NCBI RefSeq assembly: GCF_009763255.1
Contig: NZ_WSJB01000028.1
Coordinates: forward strand, 1-64,000
Direction of reading: 5' to 3'
Source of the DNA: Bordetella sp. 02P26C-1
GTDB lineage: Bacteria > Pseudomonadota > Gammaproteobacteria > Burkholderiales > Burkholderiaceae_B
Length of the DNA: 64,000 nucleotides
The notes beneath the pieces were generated by a model. It was given only the letters and a program-made list of their open reading frames with translations. It was not told the origin of the DNA and did no database searches. The position numbers and the translations under genes were made by a program. This document shows positions 21,224 through 29,108 of the stretch, one piece after another; position 1 is the stretch's first letter, and the number at the start of each line of letters is the position of its first letter.

Positions 21224-21760
21224 GTGGCAGGACAGCAAACGACGTTCGCTAGCGAGGCGCCAGCGGTGGCGCCCGCTCCCCGCACCGTGACGCCGTTGAG
21301 TCGCTGGCTTTTCATTGCGCTCTTACTCATCGTCTTCGATCAGGCGACCAAGCTGTATTTCGATGCGGCTTTCAGCTATGGCGAACGTGTCAACGTATTG
21401 CCGATCTTCGATTTCACCTTGGTGTACAACCGCGGCGCGGCGTTCAGTTTCCTGGCCTCGGAACCAGGTTGGCAACGCTGGTTCTTCACAGCGCTGGGTC
21501 TGGTGGCCTCGGTCGTGATTGTCTGGCTCCTACGCCGCAACACTAACCAGCCGCGATTCTGCTGGGCGTTGACGCTGATCCTCGGCGGCGCGCTAGGCAA
21601 CGTGATCGACCGCGTGGCATACGGTCACGTGGTGGATTTTCTGCTGTTCTACTGGAACGACTGGTATTACCCAGCCTTTAACATCGCGGATATCGGCATT
21701 ACGTGTGGGGCCGTATTACTCGTGCTGGACGAGCTGTTACGCGCGCGCAAGGGGCGCTAG
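21224..21760 (+). CDS. lspA: lipoprotein signal peptidase (SPase II)
   Basis: Inner-membrane aspartyl protease of 178 aa that cleaves prolipoprotein signal peptides after lipidation. Four hydrophobic segments are visible (about 28-42, 66-78, 88-105, 155-170). The conserved motifs YNRGAAFSFL, GGALGNVIDR (Asp129) and FNIADIGI (Asp156) carry the catalytic pair. The N-terminal 22 residues are a polar Ala/Pro/Thr-rich extension. It follows ileS by 16 bp (2 bp if ATG 21209 is used), and its last 4 bp overlap the convergent GntR gene. Lipoproteins in this window such as EhuB and the M48 protease would be its substrates. Confidence 0.95.
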   Translation: MAGQQTTFASEAPAVAPAPRTVTPLSRWLFIALLLIVFDQATKLYFDAAFSYGERVNVLPIFDFTLVYNRGAAFSFLASEPGWQRWFFTALGLVASVVIVWLLRRNTNQPRFCWALTLILGGALGNVIDRVAYGHVVDFLLFYWNDWYYPAFNIADIGITCGAVLLVLDELLRARKGR

Positions 21761-22455
21761 ACCGTCACCGTGCCTTGCTGCCGGTTGCGCAGCAACTGAT
21801 AGATATACTCGCCAGCATCCGCGATATCACGACGGATCGCCTCGGCGACGGCCTGCGCATCTTGCCGGCTGAGCGCATCCAATGCGGCGGCGTGGTAGTC
21901 CGTTTTCTTTAGATACGGCACGTACTCCGGCAGCACCACGTTCAACACCGGCCCACAACGCAGCCATAGCGTTTCGATGGTGTCTTGCAGCAGCGGCATG
22001 TCCGCGAGCGCGTAAATGCCGAAATGAAAGCGGCGGTGCATTTCAAGGTAGTCATCGCGGCGCTCGCGCTGCATATGCCCGGTCATCCGCGCCAGTGCGT
22101 CGCGCAACGACGCGATTGCCTGGGGCGTCACGTTGGCGGCGGCTTCGAAGGCCGCGCGTGACTCTAGTTCTGTGCGCATCAGCGTCAGTTGCCGGAAATG
22201 GTCCGGGTCAATTTCTGGCACGATCGCGCCGCCGCCCTGCCCGCCCGTGCCGCGCTCGAGCACGCGCTCGGCGATCAGATGATTCACGGCATCCCGCACC
22301 GGCGTCAGACTGATTCCCAGAGCGCCCGCGACTTCCCTCAACAGAATGCGCTGTCCTGGCGCGAAACGTCCTGCCAGCAACGCGCTACGCAGTTCCGCAT
22401 ACGCGCGGTCCCACAGCGTGACTTTCTCGATTTGCTTCAGGCCGGACGACTCCAC
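21757..22455 (-). CDS. GntR-family (FCD domain) transcriptional regulator
   Basis: A 232-aa FadR-subfamily regulator. The winged helix (residues 15-80) includes LLREVAGALGISLTPVRDAVNHLIAERVLE. The all-helical FCD ligand domain (about 90-220) has the metal-binding pattern with LEMHRRFHFGIY and a late DYHAAALDALSRQD. It is divergent from the Bug/MR/FAH operon, and two matching palindromic sites lie between them, one close to each gene. It probably represses that operon and itself, released by the substrate or an intermediate. That regulatory logic is inference from layout. Confidence 0.92.
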   Translation of the reverse strand: MESSGLKQIEKVTLWDRAYAELRSALLAGRFAPGQRILLREVAGALGISLTPVRDAVNHLIAERVLERGTGGQGGGAIVPEIDPDHFRQLTLMRTELESRAAFEAAANVTPQAIASLRDALARMTGHMQRERRDDYLEMHRRFHFGIYALADMPLLQDTIETLWLRCGPVLNVVLPEYVPYLKKTDYHAAALDALSRQDAQAVAEAIRRDIADAGEYIYQLLRNRQQGTVTV

Positions 22456-22465
22456 TTACTTCCCC

Positions 22466-22480
22466 TTCGTTACAACAAAT
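22466..22480. promoter_or_regulatory. GntR operator site 1 (near regulator gene)
   Basis: TTCGTTACAACAAAT, 10 bp upstream of the GntR start codon. It is the reverse complement of site 2 apart from one central base, giving the shared core TTTGTTRTAACGAA. The placement suits autoregulation. Confidence 0.65.
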
Positions 22481-22540
22481 AGCGCTGCATGTTCGCATCC
22501 TCGCGCCGCATTGGCAAACGCGTAACCCCCCCCATTTGTT

Positions 22541-22556
22541 ATTTGTTATAACGAAT
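22541..22556. promoter_or_regulatory. GntR operator site 2 (near the Bug operon)
   Basis: ATTTGTTATAACGAAT, a near-perfect palindrome centred on GTTATAAC, preceded directly by another ATTTGTT half-site (22534-22540). It lies 55 bp before the receptor gene start, where a bound repressor would block the operon promoter. Confidence 0.68.
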
Positions 22557-22611
22557 GCTAGCATGGCCTCCAACAACGAGCCACACCCGGCCAACCATGG
22601 AGGAGACGACC

Positions 22612-23574
22612 ATGACTTTGATGAAAAAAGCGTTAATCGCGGCGGCTTTATTTGCTGCGTCTATCCCCGCGCACGCTGCCGATGACTACCCATCGCGTGA
22701 GGTGCGCTTCATTGTTCCCTGGAACGCGGGCGGCTCGAACGACATCGCCGCGCGCGCCTTGCAACAGATCCTGGCCAAAGACGGCTTTAACATCGTGGTG
22801 GAAAACGCCCCGGGTGCCACAGGTGCGATCGGACTGACCAAGGTGGCGAATGCGGCCCCGGACGGTTACGTCATAGGCATGGGCACCAGTTCGACGCTGG
22901 CTCAGATCGCGCAAAAAATGACGCCCTTGCGCAACGACCAGTTCACCCACATTGCCCGCGTATCGACGGACCCGCTGATCCTGCTGGTGCCAGCATCTGG
23001 TCCGGCGACCCTTGAAGAATTCCTCGAGACCATGCGTAAAAATCCCGGCAAAGTCTCGATCGGCACGCCGGGCACGAATAATCTGAATCACATCTTTGCC
23101 GAGATGACGGCCAAGGTGGCGGGCGTGCCCTATGTCAACGTGCCCTACCCTGGCGGATCCAAGGTGGTGGCTGACCTGTCTGGCAAACAGATTCAGGCGG
23201 CCGTCCTCAAACCGTCTGAAAGCCGCGGACAAATCGAAGCCGGCTATGTAAAACCCATCGCGGTCTTTGATAACCAACGTCTGCAGGTCTTCCCCAACGT
23301 GCCGACGTTCAAGGAAAAAGGCTATGACGTGTTCCCATACGGACCATTGGTACAGATGGCCTATGTCGTGGGTCCCGCCAATCTGCCTGGACCTGTGCGC
23401 GACAAGCTCATCTCCGTCTTCGAAAAAGCCATCCTCAGTCCCACGTTCAAGACTTTTTCTGAACAGAACGGCTTCGTGGTCGACGGTCTTTCCGGAGATG
23501 CGTTGGAAAAAGAAGTCGTGAGCGTGCAAAAAACGCTGGACGACGTGAGCTCGAAAGTCTTCACCTCCAAATAA
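22612..23574 (+). CDS. Bug-family periplasmic solute-binding receptor (TTT type)
   Basis: A 320-aa tripartite tricarboxylate-type binding protein. Residues 1-22 form a Sec signal peptide ending AHA. The mature part starts DDYPSREVRFIVPWNAGGSNDIAARALQ, with ENAPGATGAIG, the two beta-strand motifs that hold the ligand carboxylate in Bug proteins. Start choice rests on GGAGGA 9-13 nt before ATG 22612, although the frame is open to 22555. No TctA/TctB membrane genes are adjacent, as is usual for Bug proteins, so its permease is unknown. It leads the catabolic operon and likely captures that pathway's acid substrate. Confidence 0.92.
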   Translation: MTLMKKALIAAALFAASIPAHAADDYPSREVRFIVPWNAGGSNDIAARALQQILAKDGFNIVVENAPGATGAIGLTKVANAAPDGYVIGMGTSSTLAQIAQKMTPLRNDQFTHIARVSTDPLILLVPASGPATLEEFLETMRKNPGKVSIGTPGTNNLNHIFAEMTAKVAGVPYVNVPYPGGSKVVADLSGKQIQAAVLKPSESRGQIEAGYVKPIAVFDNQRLQVFPNVPTFKEKGYDVFPYGPLVQMAYVVGPANLPGPVRDKLISVFEKAILSPTFKTFSEQNGFVVDGLSGDALEKEVVSVQKTLDDVSSKVFTSK

Positions 23575-23582
23575 GGTTAGCT

Positions 23583-24725
23583 ATGACTGCTATCAAGAAA
23601 ATCACGTGCCATGTCGTCAGCGCCCCCGTAGAACGGCCGTTCACGTCCTCGCGCGGATGGCTCTATAAATCGCGCGGCTCCTGCATTGTCGAAATTGAAA
23701 CCACCGACGGTGTCGTCGGTTGGGGCGAATGCTACGGGCCCTCGCAGGTGGCGCGCGCCTACATCGAGTCACAGTATGGCCCGCGACTCATCGGGCGTGA
23801 CCCATTCGATGTCGAAGTCATCTGGGAAGACCTCTACAACCGCATCAAGGACTATGGCTCCAAGGGCATGGCGATCTCCGCATTGAGCGGAATCGATATC
23901 GCGCTGTGGGACATCATAGGCAAGATCTGCGGCAAGCCTGTGCACAAGCTCATCGGCGGGGCCTACCGTACCGAGGTCACGGCCTATGCGACGGGGCTCT
24001 ATTTCATCGACATGGATCGTCTGATCGAAGAGGCGGTGGAAGAAGCACGCGCTTATGTCGAAGAGGGCTTTACCGCCATCAAAATGAAGATTGGCCTCGG
24101 CTCGCCGAAGCTGGACATCGAGCGCGTGGCGGCGGTGCGCAAGGCGATCGGCGACGAAGTCAGGCTGATGGTGGACGCCAACCATTGTTTCACGGTGCCC
24201 GCGGCCATTCGGCTCGGCCGCGAGCTGGAACAGCTGAACGTGGAATGGTTTGAAGAACCGATCTCGCCTGAAGACGTAGACGGCTATATCGAGGTGACGC
24301 GCGCCTTGGACATGGCGGTAGCGGGCGGCGAAAACGAGTTCACACGCTGGGGGTTTCGCGATCTGGTGGCGCGTAAAGCCATGGACATCGTCCAACCCGA
24401 TGTGTGTGCGGCTGGCGGCATCAGCGAATGCCGCAAGATCGCGACGTTGGCCGCCGCGCACGGCGTGGAGTGCGTGCCGCACGCGTGGGGATCGGCCATC
24501 GGGCTAGCGGCCACACTGCATTTTCTCGCCGCGCTGCCGGACCAGCCGCCGAGCTTTCGCCCCATGCCGCCGTTGTTGGAATTCGAACAGTGCGAAAACC
24601 CCTTCCGCGATGAGCTGTCGGTGGAGCCCATCGTGCAGCACAAAGGCGTGGTGCAAATACCGACCGGCGCAGGCCTGGGCATCGAGATCCGCCGAGAGAT
24701 CCTTGACCGCTATCGGGTGGCCTGA
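23583..24725 (+). CDS. enolase-superfamily (mandelate racemase/muconate lactonizing) enzyme 1
   Basis: A 380-aa enzyme expected to abstract the proton alpha to a carboxylate and catalyse dehydration, epimerisation or cycloisomerisation of an acid. Catalytic features of the mandelate racemase subgroup are present: KxK at K167/K169 (AIKMKIG), metal ligands D198 (VDAN), E224 (EEP) and E250 (GENE), and H300 in VPHAWGS as the second base. It lies 8 bp after the Bug gene. With the hydrolase and dehydrogenase downstream it is most likely an acid-sugar dehydratase. The exact substrate cannot be told. Confidence 0.88.
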   Translation: MTAIKKITCHVVSAPVERPFTSSRGWLYKSRGSCIVEIETTDGVVGWGECYGPSQVARAYIESQYGPRLIGRDPFDVEVIWEDLYNRIKDYGSKGMAISALSGIDIALWDIIGKICGKPVHKLIGGAYRTEVTAYATGLYFIDMDRLIEEAVEEARAYVEEGFTAIKMKIGLGSPKLDIERVAAVRKAIGDEVRLMVDANHCFTVPAAIRLGRELEQLNVEWFEEPISPEDVDGYIEVTRALDMAVAGGENEFTRWGFRDLVARKAMDIVQPDVCAAGGISECRKIATLAAAHGVECVPHAWGSAIGLAATLHFLAALPDQPPSFRPMPPLLEFEQCENPFRDELSVEPIVQHKGVVQIPTGAGLGIEIRREILDRYRVA

Positions 24726-24729
24726 TCTT

Positions 24730-25635
24730 ATGCGATTCGTTTCGTATTACGATCAACAGGGCACGATACGGCCCGGGCCTTTGTTCGGTGATCCGGACGG
24801 GCCAGACGCCTGGGTGGCGGACCTGAGGCATCCCGCCTGCGCGGCGCATTATGCAGACCTGCCGTCATCGATGCAGGCATGGGTAGAGTTGGGCCTGGAC
24901 CATATTGCTCGCCGCTTCAGCGACGGGCAATCGATAGACGCCGATGCGCGCCTGCCGCTGCACGCTCTGCGCCTGGCCGCTCCCTTGCCGCGCCCCGGCA
25001 AAATTGTCGGGGCGGCTTTCAACTACCACGACGCGCTGGCCGAACGCCAAATGCAACCGCCAAGCGAACCGGTGATATTCATAAAGTCCGGGCGTACCGT
25101 CGTAGGCCCGAACGATCCGGTGCAAGTGTTTCCCCATGCCGGGAACGTGACCTATGAAGCCGAACTGGCCGTGGTCATCGGCAAGCCAGCATTGAGGGTG
25201 GCGCGCGAAGACGCCATGCAATACGTCTCGGCGTACTGCATCTTCAACGATGTCAGCGCGACCAGCTTGGTGAAAGCGGACGGTGGCTTCGTGCGCGGCA
25301 AAAACCAACCCACCTCCGGGCCTTTAGGGCCCTGGCTCGTCACGCCAGACGAGCTTGGCGATCCTTACGCTATTGATATCCACCTGGACATCGACGGCCG
25401 TTTGCTGCAGGCCTCCAGCACAAGCCAGATGCTGTTCAACATTGCCGAGCTTATCGAGTACGCCTCGGCCCGCATGCCGTTGGACCCGGGTGACATCATC
25501 GCCACCGGAACGCCCGCGGGTGTAGCAGGCGCGCACCAGCCGCCCGCTTGGCTGACGCCGGGCGACAAGGTTTCGATTAGCTTGAGCGGCCTGGGAACTC
25601 TGATCAACCCCATTGCAGCCGGAGTATCTCCATGA
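24730..25635 (+). CDS. fumarylacetoacetate hydrolase family protein
   Basis: A 301-aa FAH-fold enzyme that may hydrolyse, decarboxylate or isomerise a diketo acid. The metal site is visible as E143 and E145 (TYEAELAVVIG) and D174 (IFNDVSA). The core GKIVGAAFNYHDAL and late IATGTPAGVAGAHQPPAWLTPGD motifs are typical. The first 70 residues are the small N-terminal domain. A longer open frame runs from 24610, inside the upstream gene, but ATG 24730 begins a natural N-terminus just after the previous stop. The stop overlaps the next gene (ATGA). It could cleave a 2,4-diketo acid formed by the pathway. Confidence 0.88.
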   Translation: MRFVSYYDQQGTIRPGPLFGDPDGPDAWVADLRHPACAAHYADLPSSMQAWVELGLDHIARRFSDGQSIDADARLPLHALRLAAPLPRPGKIVGAAFNYHDALAERQMQPPSEPVIFIKSGRTVVGPNDPVQVFPHAGNVTYEAELAVVIGKPALRVAREDAMQYVSAYCIFNDVSATSLVKADGGFVRGKNQPTSGPLGPWLVTPDELGDPYAIDIHLDIDGRLLQASSTSQMLFNIAELIEYASARMPLDPGDIIATGTPAGVAGAHQPPAWLTPGDKVSISLSGLGTLINPIAAGVSP

Positions 25636-26612
25636 CCGCGAAGCCACGCGTGCTACTGACCAACCCGATTCATCCGGACATCGCGCCGGAACTGAACGCG
25701 CATGCCGAGGTGATCGTGGCGCCGGACGTCGGGGCCGATACGCTGCGCAAGCTGATCGCCGATGTCGATGCCATCATCGTGCGGGCCATGCTGCCGCCGG
25801 ATATCTTCGATCATGCGCCCAAGTTGCGCGCCGTCGTGCGTCATGGCGTCGGCCTGGACATGATCCCCATGGACGCAGCCAATGCGCGGCGCATTCCGGT
25901 CGCCAACGTGCCAGGCTCGAACACGTCGGCCGTGGTCGAGTATTGCGTGGCCGCCATGTTCGCGCTGCTACGCCCCTTGCCTCGTATCGACGCGAGCCTG
26001 CGTCAAGCGGGCTGGGGACAGTCCCGGCCATTGGCCGATGGGGCTGCCGAGCTGTCAGGCAAGGTATGCGGCATCGTCGGTGTGGGGGCTATTGGATCGC
26101 GCCTGGCGCGGGCGGCCTCGGGCCTGGGCATGTCCGTGATGGGTCTCACTCGGCGACCCGAAACCTTGCCCGCTGACGTACAGGCTGCGACAAAGCAAGC
26201 TCTCTTCGCGCAATCCGATGTGGTCGTGCTGTGCTGCCCGCTCACCGATGAAACGCGAGGACTCGCGAGCGAGGCGCTGATCAACAGCATGAAGCCGGGC
26301 GCATTGCTCGTCAATGTTTCCCGGGGACCCGTGGTCGACACGCAGGCCTTGCTGAGCGCGCTGCGCCGCGGTCATCTTGGCGGTGCGGCCCTTGATGTGC
26401 ACGACGTTCAGCCGCTTCCCCCCGACAGCCCGGTTTTCGATGCGCCGAACCTCCTGCTAACTCCCCACATTGCGGGCATCACGGACGCCAGCATGCGACG
26501 CATGAGCGAAGGCGCCGTGGCTAATCTGCTGGCCCTGCTGCGCGGCGACGTCGCGCCCAACATCGTCAACCCGCAAGTTCTATCTCCTTCTCCCGTGATG
26601 AATCACTCCTGA
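25632..26612 (+). CDS. D-isomer-specific 2-hydroxyacid dehydrogenase family protein
   Basis: A 326-aa NAD(P)-dependent dehydrogenase. The Rossmann motif GVGAIG is at 150-155, the substrate-binding Arg is R231 (VNVSRGPVVD) and the catalytic His is H279 (LLTPHIAG). The Glu that normally pairs with that His, in the EP motif, is Gln here (DVHDVQPLP, Q260). This marks a divergent subfamily, or altered catalysis with D258 nearby. It overlaps the FAH gene by 4 bp. Within the operon it would oxidise or reduce a 2-hydroxy/2-oxo acid intermediate. Confidence 0.88.
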   Translation: MTAKPRVLLTNPIHPDIAPELNAHAEVIVAPDVGADTLRKLIADVDAIIVRAMLPPDIFDHAPKLRAVVRHGVGLDMIPMDAANARRIPVANVPGSNTSAVVEYCVAAMFALLRPLPRIDASLRQAGWGQSRPLADGAAELSGKVCGIVGVGAIGSRLARAASGLGMSVMGLTRRPETLPADVQAATKQALFAQSDVVVLCCPLTDETRGLASEALINSMKPGALLVNVSRGPVVDTQALLSALRRGHLGGAALDVHDVQPLPPDSPVFDAPNLLLTPHIAGITDASMRRMSEGAVANLLALLRGDVAPNIVNPQVLSPSPVMNHS

Positions 26613-26619
26613 GGTTGCC

Positions 26620-27762
26620 ATGCGAATCGCTGATATCCGTGCAGTCCCAATTTCATTTCCTGTTCCACCCGAGAAATCCGTGCGTTTAGGCATCGGGCGC
26701 AGCGTCAAGCGTGACGCCGTGCTGGTGCGGGTGGAGACCGATGAAGGCCTGATTGGCTGGGGCGAGAGCCACCACGGCCGCTGCCCCGGCGCCATCGCCC
26801 GATTGATCGACACAACGCTACGCGAGCTCGTCATCGGCATGGACGCCTGCGATGTCGCGGGCGTGTGGCATCGCGTCTACAAGATGCAGCTGGCTAGCCA
26901 TGGCATGGGTGCGGCCGCCGCCCTTGCGCTCAGCGGTCTGGATCAGGCGCTCTGGGACATCCGTTGTCAGCGTACTAATTGGTCGCTGTGCGAATTGCTC
27001 GGCGGCGGACCGAAACCGATCAAGGCCTATGCCGGTGGCATTGCCCTAGGCTGGCAGGATCCGGAGACCTTGGTGGAAGAAGCGCGCGCCCTGGTGAACC
27101 AGGGATTCCGAGCGCTGAAGCTGCGCGTTGGCGACACTGCGCGCCGCGATATCGAGCGGGTGCGCGCCGTGCGCCTGGCGCTGGGCGATGACATCGACTT
27201 GCTCGTCGACGCCAACACCGGCTACACCCTGGACGACGTACGGCGCGTCATGCCAGCCTATGAAGAGATGGATATTGGCTGGCTGGAAGAACCCTTCCCC
27301 GCCTGGGATGCCGAGGCCTATGCCAGCGCGGCGCGCCTGGGCCGGGTGCCACTGGCGGCGGGGGAAAATCACTACACCCGTTACGAATTTGGCCCGCTGT
27401 TGAAAGACGGCAACGTGCGATTTATCCAGCCGGATCTATCCAAGACCGGGGGCATCACCGAGGCCATGCGTATCGCCGCGATGGCTTCGGCGGTCAAGCT
27501 CACAGTCAACCCGCATACCTCGGCCACAGCCATCAATATGGCGACGTCGATTCACTATCTATGCGCGGTCGATAACCCCGGTTATTTCGAGGCCGACGTG
27601 ACGCAACTCAATCCCTTCCGCGACTACCTCGCGGGCCAGCTACCTTATGCGTTGGATGCTCAAGGATGCGTGAGCCCATTGCCCGGCGCCGGCATCGGGC
27701 TGCGACCGGACGAAGCCTTCCTGGCGGAACACCCCTTGATAGAAGGCCCCTGCTACGTTTGA
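26620..27762 (+). CDS. enolase-superfamily (mandelate racemase/muconate lactonizing) enzyme 2
   Basis: A second 380-aa member of the same superfamily, equal in length to the first but clearly diverged. Metal ligands D197 (VDAN), E223 (EEP) and E249 (GENH) and H299 (NPHTS) are present. Where the paralogue has KxK, this protein reads K167-L-R169 (ALKLRVG), so one strand-2 base is Arg. The pair may handle two epimers or two successive steps. It lies 7 bp after the dehydrogenase gene and ends the operon. Confidence 0.87.
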   Translation: MRIADIRAVPISFPVPPEKSVRLGIGRSVKRDAVLVRVETDEGLIGWGESHHGRCPGAIARLIDTTLRELVIGMDACDVAGVWHRVYKMQLASHGMGAAAALALSGLDQALWDIRCQRTNWSLCELLGGGPKPIKAYAGGIALGWQDPETLVEEARALVNQGFRALKLRVGDTARRDIERVRAVRLALGDDIDLLVDANTGYTLDDVRRVMPAYEEMDIGWLEEPFPAWDAEAYASAARLGRVPLAAGENHYTRYEFGPLLKDGNVRFIQPDLSKTGGITEAMRIAAMASAVKLTVNPHTSATAINMATSIHYLCAVDNPGYFEADVTQLNPFRDYLAGQLPYALDAQGCVSPLPGAGIGLRPDEAFLAEHPLIEGPCYV

Positions 27763-27844
27763 GCGCCGGTGGCTCGGGGCCGGACTCACCAGGACGGGCG
27801 GTTTATGACGCATAATGCGAGATTCGTCATCACCCGACCGTCCC

Positions 27845-29047
27845 ATGCTTGACCTCGCCAATAAACGTATCGTCCTCGGCCTGACCGGCGGCATCGCCTG
27901 TTACAAAATCGCCGAACTCGTTCGACGCCTGACCGAACAGGGCGCCACGGTGGACGTGGTCATGACCGAGGCCGCCACGCACTTCATTACACCCGTCACC
28001 ATGCAGGCCCTTTCCGGTCGGCCTGTGTTCGTGGACGCCTGGGACGCGCGTGTCCACAACAATATGGCGCACATCGAGCTCACGCGCGGTGCGGATGCTG
28101 TGTTGATCGCGCCGGCCAGCGCCGATTTCATGGCCAAACTGGTGCATGGGCTCGCCGACGACCTGTTGTCCACGCTGTGCTTGGCCCGTGCCTGCCCCTT
28201 GCTCGTCGCCCCGGCGATGAACCGCGAGATGTGGGCCAACCCGGCCACGCAGCGTAATGTCACCCAGCTGCGTGCGGATGGGGTCACCGTGCTGGGGCCG
28301 GCCTCTGGCGAGCAAGCCTGCGGCGAGACCGGCGACGGGCGCATGCTGGAAGCGCACGAATTGCTGGCCGACCTGATTGCCTTTTTCCAGCCCAAAGTAC
28401 TGGCCGGACGACATATCCTGCTCACGGCAGGCCCGACCTCGGAACCAGTTGACCCGGTCCGAGTGCTAAGCAACCGTTCCTCCGGCAAAACCGGCTACGC
28501 GCTGGCCCGTGCCGCGCGCGAGGCCGGGGCCCGTGTCACCCTCGTCACCGGCGCGACCGCCCTGCCGATTCCGCGCGGCGTGGCCTCTATCCCTGTGACG
28601 ACCGCGCGCCAAATGCATGATGCGGTCATGGCGAACGTACACGACGCCGATGTTTTCATTGCTGTCGCCGCCGTGGCCGACTGGCGCGTCAAGAACGTCA
28701 GCGAGCAAAAGCTAAAAAAAACCAGCGAAGGCGGTGGCGCGCCTGTGATGGAATTCGAACCGAATCCCGACATTCTGGCCGAAGTCGCGAAGCTGCCAAA
28801 TGGGCCGTGGTGCGTGGGTTTCGCCGCGGAAACGGAAAAACTCGCTGAACACGCCGAGGCCAAGCGTCAGCGCAAAGGCATTCCGCTACTCATCGGCAAT
28901 CTGGCGCAGAAGGTCATGGACGCCGACTCCACCGAACTGGTGTTGTTCGACGAAGAGGGCGCTCACCCCTTGCCGGGCGGCCCAAAACTCGACGCCGCCC
29001 GTCGGTTGATCCGCGAGATTGCCGCCCGCCTGCCCTCTGGCCGCTAA
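27845..29047 (+). CDS. coaBC: bifunctional phosphopantothenoylcysteine decarboxylase / synthetase
   Basis: Carries out two steps of coenzyme A synthesis. The N-terminal FMN-dependent CoaC half has GLTGGIACYKIAELVR, the flavin-site LIAPASADFMAKL, APAMNREMW and the catalytic cysteine in ACGETGDGRM. The C-terminal CoaB half begins LLTAGPTSEPVDPVRVLSNRSSGKTG, which binds CTP and phosphopantothenate. The frame opens 10 codons earlier at 27815, but the ATG at 27845 (MLDLANKRIVLGLTGG) gives the normal N-terminus and 400 aa, close to E. coli. A CATAAT at 27811-27816 is a possible -10. Confidence 0.96.
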   Translation: MLDLANKRIVLGLTGGIACYKIAELVRRLTEQGATVDVVMTEAATHFITPVTMQALSGRPVFVDAWDARVHNNMAHIELTRGADAVLIAPASADFMAKLVHGLADDLLSTLCLARACPLLVAPAMNREMWANPATQRNVTQLRADGVTVLGPASGEQACGETGDGRMLEAHELLADLIAFFQPKVLAGRHILLTAGPTSEPVDPVRVLSNRSSGKTGYALARAAREAGARVTLVTGATALPIPRGVASIPVTTARQMHDAVMANVHDADVFIAVAAVADWRVKNVSEQKLKKTSEGGGAPVMEFEPNPDILAEVAKLPNGPWCVGFAAETEKLAEHAEAKRQRKGIPLLIGNLAQKVMDADSTELVLFDEEGAHPLPGGPKLDAARRLIREIAARLPSGR

Positions 29048-29108
29048 ACGCGCCCAGCCCGTGCGCCGACGGCCGTGAGGCGCGATGCACGGTGTAGGCT
29101 GGCACGCC

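Noticed and set aside
20086-21330. 414-codon minus-strand frame
   Set aside because: Antisense to ileS and lspA; composition is that of a shadow frame.
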